Positions 1-9,895 of a stretch of 64,000 bases of DNA are shown piece after piece; within the stretch, counting starts at the first letter, position 1, and every line of letters starts with the position of its first letter. A model generated the notes under the pieces. The model was not told the DNA's origin. It did no database searches and was given only the letters and a program-made list of their open reading frames with translations. Both the position numbers and the translations under genes were made by a program. Origin of the DNA: Shimwellia pseudoproteus (GTDB lineage: Bacteria; Pseudomonadota; Gammaproteobacteria; Enterobacterales; Enterobacteriaceae); assembly GCF_016415625.1 (NCBI RefSeq), contig NZ_WBXP01000013.1, positions 25,162-89,161 on the forward strand, in the 5' to 3' direction.

Positions 1-95
1 ATTACTTGCTAAGCAAGGTCATACCGGCGTTTAGCGTCAGCCCAAATATCGCCAGCCACGGGACCGGCAATTATACCCGCGTTATAGGATTTCTT

Positions 96-1061
96 ATGCT
101 ACTGGCTACCAGCCTGTTAATTATCGGTTTATTCCTGGTGGTTTACGGTGCCGATCGACTGGTATTCGCCGCCTCCATGCTGTGCCGGGGTATGGGCCTG
201 TCACCGCTGCTGATCGGCATGACCGTGGTGAGCATCGGCACGTCGCTGCCGGAGATAATGGTATCCACCGCCGCCGCCCTGCACAACCAGCCAAATTTGA
301 GCATTGGTATTGCGCTGGGTTCCAATACCACCAATATTTTACTGATCATGGGATTAGCGGCGCTGCTGCATCCTTTTACCGTGCATTCTGATATTCTGCG
401 CCGCGAGATACCGCTAATGTTGGTTGCCACCCTGCTGTGCGGCCTGGTGCTTATGCATGGTCAGCTTAGCCGATTAAATGGCATCATTTTGCTAATCGCG
501 GCTGTTATTTACCTGTGGTTCACCGTTAAAATTGCTCGCCTTGCGCAGCGGCACGGTAACGACAGTTTAACCCGTGAGCAAATTGCCGAGCTGCCCGGTG
601 ACGTCAATCGCCCGGTGGCGTTTTTATGGCTGGGGGTGGCGCTGATTATCATGCCGATGGCTACCCGAATGGTGGTGGATAATGCCACGGTGGTGGCGCA
701 TTACTTTGGTATGAGCGAGCTGCTCATCGGGCTGACGGTTATCTCTGTCGGGACCAGTCTACCCGAGCTGGCCACCGCCATTGCCGGCGCACGCAAGGGT
801 GAAGATGATATCGCGATAGGCAATATAATTGGTTCTAATATCTTCAATATTGCTATCGTGCTGGGAATACCCGCGCTGGTGTCCCCCGGGGCTATAGACC
901 CGCTTGCATTCTCCCGGGACTACCTGGTTATGCTGGTAGTCTGTGTCATTTTCACCACGCTTTGCTGGCGCTCGCGTCATCATATTGGTAAACGAGCAGG
1001 CGCCTTTTTGTTAGGTGGATTTGTGGTATGGATTACGGCCCTGATTGGCAGGCCCTGGTAA
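96..1061 (+). CDS. yrbG: Inner-membrane calcium/sodium antiporter YrbG
   Basis: Member of the CaCA cation/Ca2+ exchanger family, 321 residues, almost wholly hydrophobic. The two internally repeated alpha motifs are visible as VVSIGTSLPE near residue 45 and ISVGTSLPELATAIAG near residue 215, each followed by a GSN cation-site motif. The start at 96 is chosen because AGGA lies six bases upstream and the E. coli protein begins with the same MLLAT; the frame stays open further upstream to base 6 without homology. First gene of the Kdo/LPS transport cluster, 48 bases before kdsD. Physiological role in E. coli is unclear. Confidence 0.95.
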   Translation: MLLATSLLIIGLFLVVYGADRLVFAASMLCRGMGLSPLLIGMTVVSIGTSLPEIMVSTAAALHNQPNLSIGIALGSNTTNILLIMGLAALLHPFTVHSDILRREIPLMLVATLLCGLVLMHGQLSRLNGIILLIAAVIYLWFTVKIARLAQRHGNDSLTREQIAELPGDVNRPVAFLWLGVALIIMPMATRMVVDNATVVAHYFGMSELLIGLTVISVGTSLPELATAIAGARKGEDDIAIGNIIGSNIFNIAIVLGIPALVSPGAIDPLAFSRDYLVMLVVCVIFTTLCWRSRHHIGKRAGAFLLGGFVVWITALIGRPW

Positions 1062-1109
1062 GCCCCCATGACGGCGCTATCACATAATCAGATAAACTGA
1101 GAACGCATT

Positions 1110-2096
1110 ATGTCCCATGTAGAATTGCAGCCGGGTTTTGACTTTCAGCAGGCAGGTAAGGATGTCCTGAGGATTGAACGTGAAGGCCTGGCCCAGCTCG
1201 ATCAGTATATTAATGATGATTTTTCGCACGCCTGCGAAAAAATAGCCCATTGCCGCGGTAAAGTCGTGGTGATGGGGATGGGTAAGTCCGGGCATATTGG
1301 CCGCAAAATGGCGGCCACCTTTGCCAGTACCGGCACCCCGGCATTTTTTGTCCACCCCGGTGAAGCCGCCCACGGCGATCTGGGGATGGTCACCCCCCAG
1401 GACATCGTGATCGCGATTTCTAACTCCGGTGAGTCTAATGAAATCCTGGCGCTGATCCCGGTCTTAAAACGTCTCCATGTGCCGCTGCTGTGCATGACTG
1501 GCCGCCCGGAAAGCACCATGGCGAAAGCCGCAGATATCCATCTGTGCATTCGGGTTCCCCAGGAAGCCTGCCCCCTGGGACTGGCCCCGACCACCAGCAC
1601 CACGGCGACCCTGGTGATGGGGGATGCGATGGCGGTGGCCCTGTTGCAGGCCCGGGGCTTTACCAAAGAAGATTTCGCCCTCTCCCACCCCGGTGGCGCA
1701 CTGGGCCGTAAGCTGCTGTTGCGGGTCAATGACATTATGCACACCGGTGACGAAATCCCTCATGTCAGTAAAAACGCCACCCTGCGCGATGCGCTGCTGG
1801 AAATCACCCGTAAAAATCTTGGTATGACGGTGATTTGCGACGCTGACATGAAAATTGCCGGGATCTTTACCGATGGGGATTTGCGCCGGATACTGGATAT
1901 GGGCATTGATTTACACCAGGCAAAAATTGTCGACGTCATGACACCCGGCGGCATTCGCGTACGCCCAGGCATTCTGGCCGTGGATGCGCTGAATGTCATG
2001 CAATCGCGCCATATTACCTCGGTGATGGTAGCTGATGGTGACCAGTTAGTTGGTGTGATACATATGCACGACCTGCTGCGCGCAGGCGTGGTGTAA
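1110..2096 (+). CDS. kdsD: D-arabinose 5-phosphate isomerase KdsD
   Basis: Converts D-ribulose 5-phosphate to D-arabinose 5-phosphate, the first step to Kdo of lipopolysaccharide. The 328 residues equal the E. coli length. An N-terminal SIS sugar-isomerase domain (about 40-175, with GMGKSGHIGRK near 56 and SNSGES near 105) is followed by a tandem CBS pair (about 205-325). Lies between yrbG and kdsC in the expected LPS operon; cytoplasmic. Confidence 0.98.
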   Translation: MSHVELQPGFDFQQAGKDVLRIEREGLAQLDQYINDDFSHACEKIAHCRGKVVVMGMGKSGHIGRKMAATFASTGTPAFFVHPGEAAHGDLGMVTPQDIVIAISNSGESNEILALIPVLKRLHVPLLCMTGRPESTMAKAADIHLCIRVPQEACPLGLAPTTSTTATLVMGDAMAVALLQARGFTKEDFALSHPGGALGRKLLLRVNDIMHTGDEIPHVSKNATLRDALLEITRKNLGMTVICDADMKIAGIFTDGDLRRILDMGIDLHQAKIVDVMTPGGIRVRPGILAVDALNVMQSRHITSVMVADGDQLVGVIHMHDLLRAGVV

Positions 2097-2117
2097 CTGC
2101 AGAAAGGTAAAGTCTGA

Positions 2118-2684
2118 ATGAGTAACCCGCAAGCCACCATAGACACCTGTTATGGGCCCGTGAGCGCTGATGTCATGGCGAAAGCCCGGGAAATCCGGCT
2201 GTTGATTCTCGACGTTGACGGTGTCATGTCTGACGGGCTGATTTATATGGGTAATAATGGTGAAGAGCTGAAAGCGTTTAACGTGCGCGATGGCTACGGT
2301 ATTCGCTGTGCGCTGACATCCGGGATTGATGTCGCCATTATTACCGGCAGAAAGGCAAAATTACTGGAAGATCGCTGCCACACCCTCGGCATCAATCATC
2401 TGTATCAGGGGCAGTCAGATAAACTGATTGCCTTTGCCGATCTGCAAACCCGGCTGGGGATACCCGCTGAGCAGATAGCCTATATTGGCGATGATCTGAT
2501 CGACTGGCCGGTAATGCAAAAAATTGGGTTAAGTGCGGCAGTTGCTGACGCGCACCCCCTGCTGTTACCCCGGGTGGACTACGTTACCCGGATTAATGGC
2601 GGCCGCGGTGCAGTACGTGAAGTCTGTGATTTGCTGCTCCTGGCACAAGGAAAACTTGATGAAGCCAAAGGGCAATCCATATGA
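2118..2684 (+). CDS. kdsC: Kdo 8-phosphate phosphatase KdsC
   Basis: HAD-family phosphatase that removes phosphate from Kdo 8-phosphate. The 188 residues equal the E. coli length. The catalytic DVDGVMSDG loop (nucleophile and acid Asp near 32 and 34) and the motif IGDDLIDWPVM near 125 are present. The stop codon overlaps the lptC start (ATGA at 2681), indicating translational coupling with the transport genes. Confidence 0.98.
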   Translation: MSNPQATIDTCYGPVSADVMAKAREIRLLILDVDGVMSDGLIYMGNNGEELKAFNVRDGYGIRCALTSGIDVAIITGRKAKLLEDRCHTLGINHLYQGQSDKLIAFADLQTRLGIPAEQIAYIGDDLIDWPVMQKIGLSAAVADAHPLLLPRVDYVTRINGGRGAVREVCDLLLLAQGKLDEAKGQSI

Positions 2685-3256
2685 GTAAAACCAGGCGCTG
2701 GGTTATCATCCTGCTCGCCCTGCTTGTTCTGGTGCTGATTGGCGTGAATCTGGCCGACCGGGAACAACAAACGCCGGTGACCACGGACACCAATGAGCCA
2801 ACATACAAAAGTGGCTATTCCAGTACCCTGGTCTATAGCCCACAGGGGGCGCTGACATACCGGCTGATTTCGCAGCATACCGAGTATTTTGCGGCTGAAT
2901 CAGTTTCCTGGTTTACCGACCCGGTGGTCACAAGCTTTGATGATCAGCAGATCCCCACCTGGTCAATTAAGGCAGATCGCGCCAAACTGACTAATGACAG
3001 AATGCTGTATCTTTATGGTCATGCTGAGGTCAACGCACTGACGCCTGACTCTCAGCTACGTAAAATCACGACGGATAATGCCCAGGTGAATCTGGTAACG
3101 CAGGACGTTACCTCTGACGATCTGGTGACGCTGTACGGCACGACATTTAATTCCAGCGGCCTGAAAATGCGCGGTAACCTGCGCAGTAAAACTGCCAAGC
3201 TGATTGAAAAGGTTAGAACTTCATATGAAATTCAAGATAAACAAACTCAGCCTTAA
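2681..3256 (+). CDS. lptC: LPS export protein LptC
   Basis: Bitopic inner-membrane component of the Lpt bridge that passes LPS from the LptB2FG transporter to LptA. 191 residues; a single N-terminal membrane segment (about 7-23) is followed by a periplasmic beta-jellyroll domain. Its start overlaps kdsC by four bases and its 3' end overlaps lptA by 32 bases, so kdsC, lptC and lptA are tightly coupled. Confidence 0.98.
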   Translation: MSKTRRWVIILLALLVLVLIGVNLADREQQTPVTTDTNEPTYKSGYSSTLVYSPQGALTYRLISQHTEYFAAESVSWFTDPVVTSFDDQQIPTWSIKADRAKLTNDRMLYLYGHAEVNALTPDSQLRKITTDNAQVNLVTQDVTSDDLVTLYGTTFNSSGLKMRGNLRSKTAKLIEKVRTSYEIQDKQTQP

Positions 3257-3782
3257 TCTGGTCATCACCGGGGCGCTGATGGCGGCGAGCCTGCCAGCCT
3301 TCGCGGTTACCGGGGACACCGATCAGCCTATCCACATCGAATCCGATCAGCAGTCGCTGGATATGCAGGGTAACGTAGTGACCTTCACCGGTAACGTGGT
3401 GGTCACCCAGGGCACTATCAAAATCAATGCCGATAAAGTCGTGGTTACCCGCCCGGATGGCCAGAGCGGCAAAGAAGTGATTGATGGCTACGGCAACCCG
3501 GCCACCTTCTACCAGATGCAGGACAACGGCAAACCGGTAAAAGGCCACGCGGCCAAAATGCACTATGAGCTGGCCAATGACTTTGTCGTGCTGACCGGTA
3601 ACGCCTACCTTGAGCAGCTGGACAGCAATATCAAGGGTGACAAAATCACCTATCTGGTTAAGCAGCAGAAAATGCAGGCGTTCAGCGAAAAAGGCAAACG
3701 CGTGACCACGATTCTGGTGCCGAATCAGATTCAGGATAAAAGCGGCAGCAACAAATCACCGGCACAACACAAGAGTAACTGA
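3225..3782 (+). CDS. lptA: Periplasmic LPS-binding bridge protein LptA
   Basis: Forms the periplasmic filament carrying LPS from LptC to LptD. Starting at the ATG of MKFKINK gives 185 residues, the E. coli length; an in-frame ATG 21 bases earlier is rejected because it adds residues with no homology. A Sec signal peptide ends in PAFA (about residue 27) and the mature OstA jellyroll begins VTGDTDQPIH. Overlaps lptC and is followed six bases later by lptB. Confidence 0.97.
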   Translation: MKFKINKLSLNLVITGALMAASLPAFAVTGDTDQPIHIESDQQSLDMQGNVVTFTGNVVVTQGTIKINADKVVVTRPDGQSGKEVIDGYGNPATFYQMQDNGKPVKGHAAKMHYELANDFVVLTGNAYLEQLDSNIKGDKITYLVKQQKMQAFSEKGKRVTTILVPNQIQDKSGSNKSPAQHKSN

Positions 3783-3788
3783 TTCGAT

Positions 3789-4514
3789 ATGGCAACATTA
3801 ATTGCGAAAAATCTCGCGAAGGCTTACAAAGGCCGCCATGTGGTGGAAGATGTCAGCCTGACGGTGAACTCCGGCGAGATCGTCGGCCTGTTGGGGCCTA
3901 ACGGTGCAGGGAAAACCACCACCTTTTACATGGTGGTCGGGATTGTTCAGCGCGACGCCGGCAACATCATTATTGATGACGAAGATATCAGCTTACTGCC
4001 GCTGCATGCCCGCGCCCGCCGCGGCATTGGCTATCTGCCCCAGGAAGCGTCCATCTTCCGCCGCCTGAGTGTCTATGACAACCTGATGGCGGTCTTACAG
4101 ATCCGCGATGATCTGACCACCGAGCAGCGTGAAGATCGCGCCAACGAGCTGCTGGCAGAGTTCCATATTGAACATCTGCGCGACAGCCTTGGCCAGTCGT
4201 TATCCGGGGGTGAACGCCGCCGGGTGGAAATTGCCCGGGCACTGGCGGCCAATCCTAAGTTCATTCTGCTGGATGAGCCCTTCGCCGGTGTTGACCCGAT
4301 TTCCGTTATCGACATCAAAAAAATCATTGAGCACTTGCGCGACAGCGGCCTTGGGGTTTTGATAACAGACCATAACGTACGTGAAACACTCGCGGTCTGC
4401 GAACGGGCTTATATTGTTAGCCAGGGCCACTTGATCGCCCACGGGACCCCGAAAGAGATCCTGGAAAACGAGCAGGTTAAACGCGTGTATCTTGGGGAAG
4501 ACTTCAGACTCTGA
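3789..4514 (+). CDS. lptB: LPS export ABC transporter ATPase LptB
   Basis: Cytoplasmic ATPase that drives LPS extraction with LptF/LptG, which are not in this window. 241 residues with Walker [10 protein letters not shown] near 37, signature LSGGERRR near 138 and Walker [10 protein letters not shown] near 159, plus the conserved H-loop TDHN. Last gene of the LPS cluster, 176 bases ahead of rpoN. Confidence 0.98.
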   Translation: MATLIAKNLAKAYKGRHVVEDVSLTVNSGEIVGLLGPNGAGKTTTFYMVVGIVQRDAGNIIIDDEDISLLPLHARARRGIGYLPQEASIFRRLSVYDNLMAVLQIRDDLTTEQREDRANELLAEFHIEHLRDSLGQSLSGGERRRVEIARALAANPKFILLDEPFAGVDPISVIDIKKIIEHLRDSGLGVLITDHNVRETLAVCERAYIVSQGHLIAHGTPKEILENEQVKRVYLGEDFRL

Positions 4515-4690
4515 TAGGGTAGGAAGATTCACCGGCGATCTTGTACCGTCTGGCCAGGCCAGCGGACGATCCGGAGGAGATAAAGCGGCGAGACAGCAAG
4601 CGGGTTACCGCCGCACGATAACCATTGATGATCCGCCCAGGCACATACGGCCAACGCGGGCATCTATACCTGAGGAAGTTTGCACTGAAC

Positions 4691-6124
4691 ATGAAGCAGG
4701 GTTTACAACTACGGCTTAGTCAACAGCTGGCGATGACGCCACAACTACAACAGGCGATCCGTCTGCTGCAGTTGTCCACGCTGGAACTCCAACAGGAACT
4801 ACAACAAGCCCTGGAAAGTAACCCACTGCTGGAGCAAACCGACACGCATCAGGAAGTGGACACTCAGGAACCAGCCGATAACGAAACCCTCGACAGCCGC
4901 GATGCGCTGGAACAAAAAGAGATGCCGGAGGAGCTGCCTCTGGACGCCAGCTGGGACGAGATCTACACCGCGGGTACCTCCTCCGGTAGCGGCGCAGACT
5001 ACTTTGATGATGAACTCCCGGTCTACCAGGGGGAAACCACACAAACCCTTCAGGATTACCTGATGTGGCAGGTCGAGCTGACGCCGTTTTCCGATACCGA
5101 TCGCGCCATCGCCACCTCTATCGTTGATGCCGTGGACGATACCGGGTATCTGACCGTCTCGCTGGAAGAAATTCGCGAAAGCATTGGCGATGACGCGCTG
5201 GACATCGATGAGATCGAAGCGGTGCTCAAGCGGATCCAGCGCTTTGATCCGATCGGCGTGGCCGCAAAAGATCTGCGCGACTGCCTGCTGATCCGGCTTT
5301 CTCAGTACAGCAAAGATACCCCCTGGCTGGAAGAATCCCGGCTTATCGTCCGGGAGCACCTTGATCTGCTGGCAAACCATGATTTCCGTACCCTGATGCG
5401 CGTCACCCGCCTTAAAGAAGAGGTTCTCAAAGAGGCGGTGAATTTTATTCAGTCCCTCGACCCCCGTCCCGGCCAGTCAATCCAGACCGGCGAACCGGAA
5501 TATGTTATCCCGGATGTGCTGGTGCGTAAGCATCAGGGGCTCTGGACGGTGGAGCTGAACAACGACAGCATCCCGCGCCTGCAGATAAACCAGCAGTACG
5601 CCGCCATGGGGACCAGTGCCCGCAACGATAGCGACAGCCAGTTTATTCGCAGTAACTTGCAGGAAGCCCGCTGGCTTATCAAAAGCCTTGAAAGCCGCAA
5701 TGACACGCTGCTGCGCGTCAGCCGCTGTATCGTCGAACAACAGCAGGCGTTCTTTGAGCACGGCGAAGAGTATATGAAACCGATGGTGCTGGCGGATATC
5801 GCCCAGGCTGTCGAGATGCATGAATCCACAATCTCGCGGGTGACCACCCAGAAGTATCTGCACAGTCCGCGCGGGATTTTTGAGCTGAAATATTTCTTCT
5901 CCAGTCATGTGAATACGGAAGGCGGCGGGGAAGCCTCCTCCACGGCGATTCGCGCACTGGTGAAGAAGTTAATCGCGGCGGAAAACCCCGCAAAACCCCT
6001 GAGCGACAGTAAACTCACCACGATACTCTCTGACCAGGGCATTATGGTGGCAAGGCGCACTGTGGCTAAATACCGTGAGTCATTATCGATTCCTCCGTCA
6101 AACCAGCGTAAACAACTGGTCTGA
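4691..6124 (+). CDS. rpoN: RNA polymerase sigma-54 factor RpoN
   Basis: Alternative sigma factor for nitrogen-related promoters. The ATG at 4691 gives exactly the 477 residues of E. coli; the frame is open 22 codons further upstream but that part has no homology. Gln/Leu-rich region I (residues 1-55) is followed by an acidic linker, the core-binding domain and a C-terminal DNA-binding part with the RpoN box [10 protein letters not shown] near 455. Followed by hpf, ptsN, rapZ and ptsO as in E. coli. Confidence 0.98.
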   Translation: MKQGLQLRLSQQLAMTPQLQQAIRLLQLSTLELQQELQQALESNPLLEQTDTHQEVDTQEPADNETLDSRDALEQKEMPEELPLDASWDEIYTAGTSSGSGADYFDDELPVYQGETTQTLQDYLMWQVELTPFSDTDRAIATSIVDAVDDTGYLTVSLEEIRESIGDDALDIDEIEAVLKRIQRFDPIGVAAKDLRDCLLIRLSQYSKDTPWLEESRLIVREHLDLLANHDFRTLMRVTRLKEEVLKEAVNFIQSLDPRPGQSIQTGEPEYVIPDVLVRKHQGLWTVELNNDSIPRLQINQQYAAMGTSARNDSDSQFIRSNLQEARWLIKSLESRNDTLLRVSRCIVEQQQAFFEHGEEYMKPMVLADIAQAVEMHESTISRVTTQKYLHSPRGIFELKYFFSSHVNTEGGGEASSTAIRALVKKLIAAENPAKPLSDSKLTTILSDQGIMVARRTVAKYRESLSIPPSNQRKQLV

Positions 6125-6145
6125 CTCAACCATAAGGAAGACACT

Positions 6146-6433
6146 ATGCAGCTCAACATCACAGGAAATAACGTCGAAATAACCCCGGCTCTGCGCGAGT
6201 TTGTGACGGCGAAATTTGCTAAATTGGAGCAGTATTTTGAAAGGATTAATCAGGTCTACATTGTGTTGAAAGTGGAGAAAGTCAGTCATATTGCGGAAGC
6301 AACGCTACACGTCAATGGCGGGGAACTGCATGCCAGCGCCGAAGGCCAGGACATGTATGCGGCCATTGACGGGCTGATCGATAAACTGGCCAGACAGCTC
6401 AATAAACATAAAGACAAACTAAAACAACATTAA
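6146..6433 (+). CDS. hpf: Ribosome hibernation promoting factor HPF
   Basis: Short-form HPF (95 residues) that promotes 100S ribosome dimers in stationary phase. Strong ribosome site AAGGAAG precedes the ATG by five bases. The beta-alpha fold sequence beginning MQLNITGNNVEIT is characteristic of the ribosomal S30AE/HPF family. Second gene of the rpoN cluster; a strong hairpin follows it. Confidence 0.97.
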   Translation: MQLNITGNNVEITPALREFVTAKFAKLEQYFERINQVYIVLKVEKVSHIAEATLHVNGGELHASAEGQDMYAAIDGLIDKLARQLNKHKDKLKQH

Positions 6434-6456
6434 TTGTCCAGGCGTTCGCCGATCTC

Positions 6457-6488
6457 TGCGGCCCAGATCCCCCGGATCGCGGGCCGCA
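6457..6488. other. Long intergenic hairpin between hpf and ptsN
   Basis: Arms TGCGGCCC (6457-6464) and GGGCCGCA (6481-6488) pair perfectly. Inside them GATCC (6466-6470) and GGATC (6474-6478) pair round a CCC loop. No T-run follows, so it is more likely an RNA-stability or processing element than a terminator. Function is inferred only. Confidence 0.6.
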
Positions 6489-6513
6489 AATACGACGGCG
6501 CTTAGGTGAAATT

Positions 6514-7017
6514 ATGACAAATAACGATTCGGAATTTTTGCTCAGTAGCGTCCTTAACCAGGATTGTACTCGCAGTGCGGTGCACTGCCAGAGTAAGAAA
6601 CGCGCACTGGAAATTATTAGTGAACTGGCGGCAAAACAGCTTAGCTTACCTCCGCAGGTGGTGTTTGAGGCAGTATTAACCCGGGAGCGCATGGGAAGCA
6701 CCGGGATCGGTAACGGGATTGCCATTCCGCACGGTAAGCTGGAAGCCGACACCCTGCGCGCTGTGGGGGTATTTATTCAGCTGGAAACGCCGATCGCGTT
6801 TGACGCTATCGACAACCAGCCGGTGGATCTGCTGTTTGCCCTGCTGGTGCCCGCAGACCAGACCAAAACCCATTTACACACACTGTCTGTGGTTGCCCGT
6901 CGCTTAGCAGGTAAAACCATCTGCCGCCGCCTGCGCGCTGCCCAAAGTGACGAAGAGTTATATCAGATAATCACCGAAGAAAGTCGCGATAGCGGCAGCA
7001 ACAGCGACGCGGAATAA
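6514..7017 (+). CDS. ptsN: Nitrogen PTS enzyme IIA (EIIA-Ntr)
   Basis: Phosphocarrier of the PtsP-PtsO-PtsN regulatory chain; in E. coli it controls potassium transport and other targets by protein contact. 167 residues against 163 in E. coli, the excess being in a Ser/Asp-rich C-terminal tail. The phosphorylated His is at residue 73 in IPHGKL. Located between hpf and rapZ as in E. coli. Confidence 0.97.
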   Translation: MTNNDSEFLLSSVLNQDCTRSAVHCQSKKRALEIISELAAKQLSLPPQVVFEAVLTRERMGSTGIGNGIAIPHGKLEADTLRAVGVFIQLETPIAFDAIDNQPVDLLFALLVPADQTKTHLHTLSVVARRLAGKTICRRLRAAQSDEELYQIITEESRDSGSNSDAE

Positions 7018-7022
7018 AATGC

Positions 7023-7040
7023 GCCGCAGCCCCCTGCGGC
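7023..7040. other. Hairpin between ptsN and rapZ
   Basis: GCCGCAG and CTGCGGC form a seven-base-pair stem round a CCCC loop, six bases after the ptsN stop. Only a weak T-rich tract follows, so it may be a partial terminator or an mRNA 3'-end stabiliser. Confidence 0.4.
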
Positions 7041-7082
7041 AATCTCTGTATTTATCGTTATGAGATGTGGGAGAGAGTGTTC

Positions 7083-7937
7083 ATGGTGCTGATGATTGTC
7101 AGCGGCCGCTCAGGTTCAGGGAAGTCGGTGGCGCTACGTGCCCTGGAGGATATGGGGTTTTATTGTGTCGATAACCTGCCCGTCGTGTTATTGCCCGAGC
7201 TGGCAAAAACCCTGCATGACCGCCACGTATCCGCGGCGGTGAGCATTGACGTGCGTAATATGCCGGAGTCCCCGGAGGTCTTTGAGCAGGCGATGCAAAA
7301 CCTGCCTGAAGGCTTCTCTCCGCAGTTACTGTTCCTGGACGCTGATCGCAATACCCTGATCCGCCGCTATAGCGACACCCGTCGTTTACACCCGCTATCC
7401 AGCAAGAATTTATCCCTGGAGAGCGCCATCGATGAAGAAAGCAACCTGCTGGAGCCGCTGCGCTCCCGGGCAGACCTGATTATCGATACCTCGGAGATGT
7501 CGGTACACGAGCTGGCAGAGATGCTGCGCACCCGGTTACTGGGCAAGCGCGAACGTGAGCTGACCATGGTGTTTGAGTCCTTCGGCTTCAAACACGGTAT
7601 CCCGATTGACGCCGACTATGTGTTCGACGTGCGCTTCCTGCCAAACCCACACTGGGACCCGAAACTGCGCCCGATGACCGGGCTGGATAAACCGGTGGCT
7701 GCGTTTCTCGATCGCCACACCGAAGTCCACAATTTCATTTATCAGACCCGCAGCTATCTTGAGCTATGGTTACCTATGCTGGAAACCAATAACCGTAGCT
7801 ACCTGACGGTTGCGATTGGCTGTACCGGGGGGAAACACCGTTCGGTGTACGTTGCCGAGCAGCTGGCTGACTATTTCCGCTCCCGGGGCAAGAATGTGCA
7901 GTCACGCCACAGAACCCTGGAAAAACGCAAAACATGA
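7083..7937 (+). CDS. rapZ: RNase adapter protein RapZ
   Basis: Binds GlmZ small RNA and presents it to RNase E, linking GlmS synthesis to glucosamine 6-phosphate. The ATG of MVLMIVSG gives 284 residues, the E. coli length; an earlier ATG at 7065 adds six unrelated residues. Walker A GRSGSGKS lies near residue 8, and the C-terminal RNA-binding part includes [10 protein letters not shown]. The stop overlaps the ptsO start (ATGA). Confidence 0.97.
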   Translation: MVLMIVSGRSGSGKSVALRALEDMGFYCVDNLPVVLLPELAKTLHDRHVSAAVSIDVRNMPESPEVFEQAMQNLPEGFSPQLLFLDADRNTLIRRYSDTRRLHPLSSKNLSLESAIDEESNLLEPLRSRADLIIDTSEMSVHELAEMLRTRLLGKRERELTMVFESFGFKHGIPIDADYVFDVRFLPNPHWDPKLRPMTGLDKPVAAFLDRHTEVHNFIYQTRSYLELWLPMLETNNRSYLTVAIGCTGGKHRSVYVAEQLADYFRSRGKNVQSRHRTLEKRKT

Positions 7938-8206
7938 CCGTGAAACAGAGTGTTGAAATCACTAACCGGCTGGGGATGCACGCCCGGCCGGCCATGAAAC
8001 TCTTTGAACTGGTGCAAAGCTATGACGCTGAAGTCCTGCTGCGCAATGAAGCGGGCACCGAAGCAGAAGCCAGTAGCGTGATTGCCCTGCTGATGCTGGA
8101 CTCCGCCAAAGGCGGCCATATCGAGATTGAAGCCAGCGGCCCCCAGGAGCAGGAGGCGTTAAGCGCCGTGATTGCCCTGTTTAATGCCGGGTTCGACGAA
8201 GACTGA
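7934..8206 (+). CDS. ptsO: Nitrogen PTS phosphocarrier NPr
   Basis: HPr-like phosphocarrier (also called npr), 90 residues, passing phosphate from PtsP to PtsN. The active-site His is residue 16 in [10 protein letters not shown]. Overlaps the rapZ stop by four bases and ends the rpoN cluster; converges on mtgA. Confidence 0.97.
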   Translation: MTVKQSVEITNRLGMHARPAMKLFELVQSYDAEVLLRNEAGTEAEASSVIALLMLDSAKGGHIEIEASGPQEQEALSAVIALFNAGFDED

Positions 8207-8216
8207 TCCTAGAACA

Positions 8217-8242
8217 CATGGCGGGTGGGAACACCTGCCATG
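8217..8242. terminator. Hairpin between converging ptsO and mtgA
   Basis: Eleven-base arms CATGGCGGGTG and CACCTGCCATG with one G-T wobble and a GGAA loop. It stands between convergent genes, where a bidirectional terminator is expected, but lacks a T-run on either strand. Confidence 0.45.
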
Positions 8243-8281
8243 CTCCCGCTTCCCTGCGGCTTTCCGCCGCTATCGCCGCTA

Positions 8282-9004
8282 TCAATGCAACGCATTACGC
8301 CGCAGGTAGCCTTCACCCCCCAACTGGCGCATCTGGCGCATGATCCACTGCTGGCGGGTGCGGACATAACCGGACGGAGCATCGGCCCGGTAGCGTATCG
8401 GGTTAGGTAATACCGCCGCCAGCAGCGCCGCTTCAGAAATGGTCAGCTGTTTTGCCGGTTTATGAAAATAGTGCCGGGACGCGGCCTCAACCCCAAAGAT
8501 CCCGTTGCCAAACTCCGCAATATTCAAATAGACCGTCAGAATACGCCGCTTGCTCCACACCGTTTCGATCCCAACCGTCAGCCCTGCCTCCAGCCCTTTG
8601 CGCACCCAGCTGCGGCCATCCCACAAAAACAGGTTTTTCGCGGTCTGCTGGGACAGCGTAGACGCCCCGCGAATCCGTTTTTCATGCCGTTCGTTGTGGT
8701 CAAATGCCAGCTGAATCGCCTGCACATCGAACCCCCAGTGCTGCGGGAATTTTTGGTCTTCGGCCGCGATGACCGCCAGCGGCATCCAGGGGGAGATGTC
8801 GTCCATCCCCACCCAGTCAGAATGCGCCACATAGCCGACGTTGCCCCCCAGCCATGCGCTGACCTGGCGCTCAACCATCACCGCAGAAAACGGCACCGGC
8901 ATCACGCTGAACAGCAGGATCCCCAGTAGCCAGATCCCCGCAACACAAAGCACCAGGCGTAACAGTGCACACCGCAGACGGTAAAATATGCCGCCGTGCT
9001 TCAT
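8282..9004 (-). CDS. mtgA: Monofunctional biosynthetic peptidoglycan transglycosylase MtgA
   Basis: Glycosyltransferase family 51 enzyme polymerising lipid II glycan chains at the inner membrane. 240 residues (E. coli 242): one N-terminal membrane segment (about 10-35), then the GT51 domain with the catalytic motif [12 protein letters not shown] near 82 and GASTLSQQ near 113. Its start overlaps the elbB stop (ATGA), so it is translated from the elbB message. Confidence 0.97.
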   Translation of the reverse strand: MKHGGIFYRLRCALLRLVLCVAGIWLLGILLFSVMPVPFSAVMVERQVSAWLGGNVGYVAHSDWVGMDDISPWMPLAVIAAEDQKFPQHWGFDVQAIQLAFDHNERHEKRIRGASTLSQQTAKNLFLWDGRSWVRKGLEAGLTVGIETVWSKRRILTVYLNIAEFGNGIFGVEAASRHYFHKPAKQLTISEAALLAAVLPNPIRYRADAPSGYVRTRQQWIMRQMRQLGGEGYLRRNALH

Positions 9005-9654
9005 GCACTCAGAGCCAACACGCGGGCCACCAGCTTCTCAATCCCCGTTGCCGCCTCGGCAATATTCTCCGCCAGCATATAGGCCGGTGTGGTCACCACG
9101 TTGTGCTCTTCATCGACCACAATATCATCTACCGGGCAGGGAACATGCTCACCGCCGCGCGCTTCGATAGCCTCGGCGGTATCCGGATCGGTGCCGATAG
9201 TAAAACGCACCGGAAGCGCCAGCAGGCCGGGTAACATGGCTGGCGCAATACACATAAATCCCAGCGGTTTACCGGCGGCGTGGCAGGCCTGCACCAGCTG
9301 TTTTAACTGCGCATCGACCTGGTAATCACTCCCCGCGCTGGCAAAATCACACAGATTTTTAGCGGCGCCAAATCCTCCCGGAACAATCAGGGCATCCAGC
9401 TCGCTGCTGTTGGCCGCCGATAACGGACGAATCTGGCCCCGGGCAATACGGGCCGACTCGACCAGGACATTCCGGCTCTCCGCCAGCGGCTCGCCGGTCA
9501 GGTGGTTAATCACATCGTGCTGGGGTTTATCCGGCGCAAAACAGACCGCTTCTGCACCCTGGCGGGCTATCGCCAGTAACGTGATAACAGCCTCATGAAT
9601 TTCGCTACCGTCATACACGCCACAACCACTTAAAATAACACCAATTTTTTTCAT
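9001..9654 (-). CDS. elbB: DJ-1/PfpI family protein ElbB (glyoxalase III-like)
   Basis: 217 residues of the DJ-1/PfpI superfamily. In E. coli the product is described as an isoprenoid-related amidotransferase-like protein with glyoxalase activity. The presumed nucleophile Cys is in GFMCIAPAM near 135 and an acidic partner is in the N-terminal GCGVYDGSE. Upstream of and overlapping mtgA by four bases. The physiological substrate is uncertain. Confidence 0.95.
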   Translation of the reverse strand: MKKIGVILSGCGVYDGSEIHEAVITLLAIARQGAEAVCFAPDKPQHDVINHLTGEPLAESRNVLVESARIARGQIRPLSAANSSELDALIVPGGFGAAKNLCDFASAGSDYQVDAQLKQLVQACHAAGKPLGFMCIAPAMLPGLLALPVRFTIGTDPDTAEAIEARGGEHVPCPVDDIVVDEEHNVVTTPAYMLAENIAEAATGIEKLVARVLALSA

Positions 9655-9762
9655 CCGTCGCTCCCCCGGCAGTGCCGCTGTTAGCCGGTATCAGCCAAAC
9701 TGATATCAGCGTTCCGCTTCACATATTTTACTGATTCTTGTAACAAATATTTTAAGGTTTGC

Positions 9763-9768
9763 TATCTT
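9763..9768 (+). promoter_or_regulatory. Candidate -10 element of the arcZ promoter
   Basis: TATCTT lies about seven bases before the inferred arcZ start at 9775, in an AT-rich stretch. A convincing -35 at 17 bases is not seen; TTGTAA at 9738 would need a 19-base spacer. Confidence 0.45.
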
Positions 9769-9774
9769 ATCCCT

Positions 9775-9895
9775 GACTGTTTTCGCTTTCACAGGCGCCG
9801 CTGTGCCTGAACAATAATCTACTCAGCAGCGGCGTTACCGTTTCCCTGGTGTTGGCGCAGTATTCGCGCACCCCGGTTTACCGGGGTCATTTTTT
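9775..9895 (+). ncRNA. arcZ: Small regulatory RNA ArcZ
   Basis: Hfq-dependent small RNA; in E. coli it activates rpoS translation and represses flhDC and others, and its processed 3' half is the active form. The 3' half here (9841-9869, TTTCCCTGGTGTTGGCGCAG and following) is essentially identical to the E. coli seed region as recalled. It is followed by a terminator with arms ACCCCGG/CCGGGGT (9870-9887) and six T residues. The 5' half has diverged. The start is inferred from the -10 box and gives 121 nt, the E. coli size. The terminator overlaps the antisense arcB stop codon. It was recognised from sequence and locus (between elbB and arcB). Confidence 0.88.
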
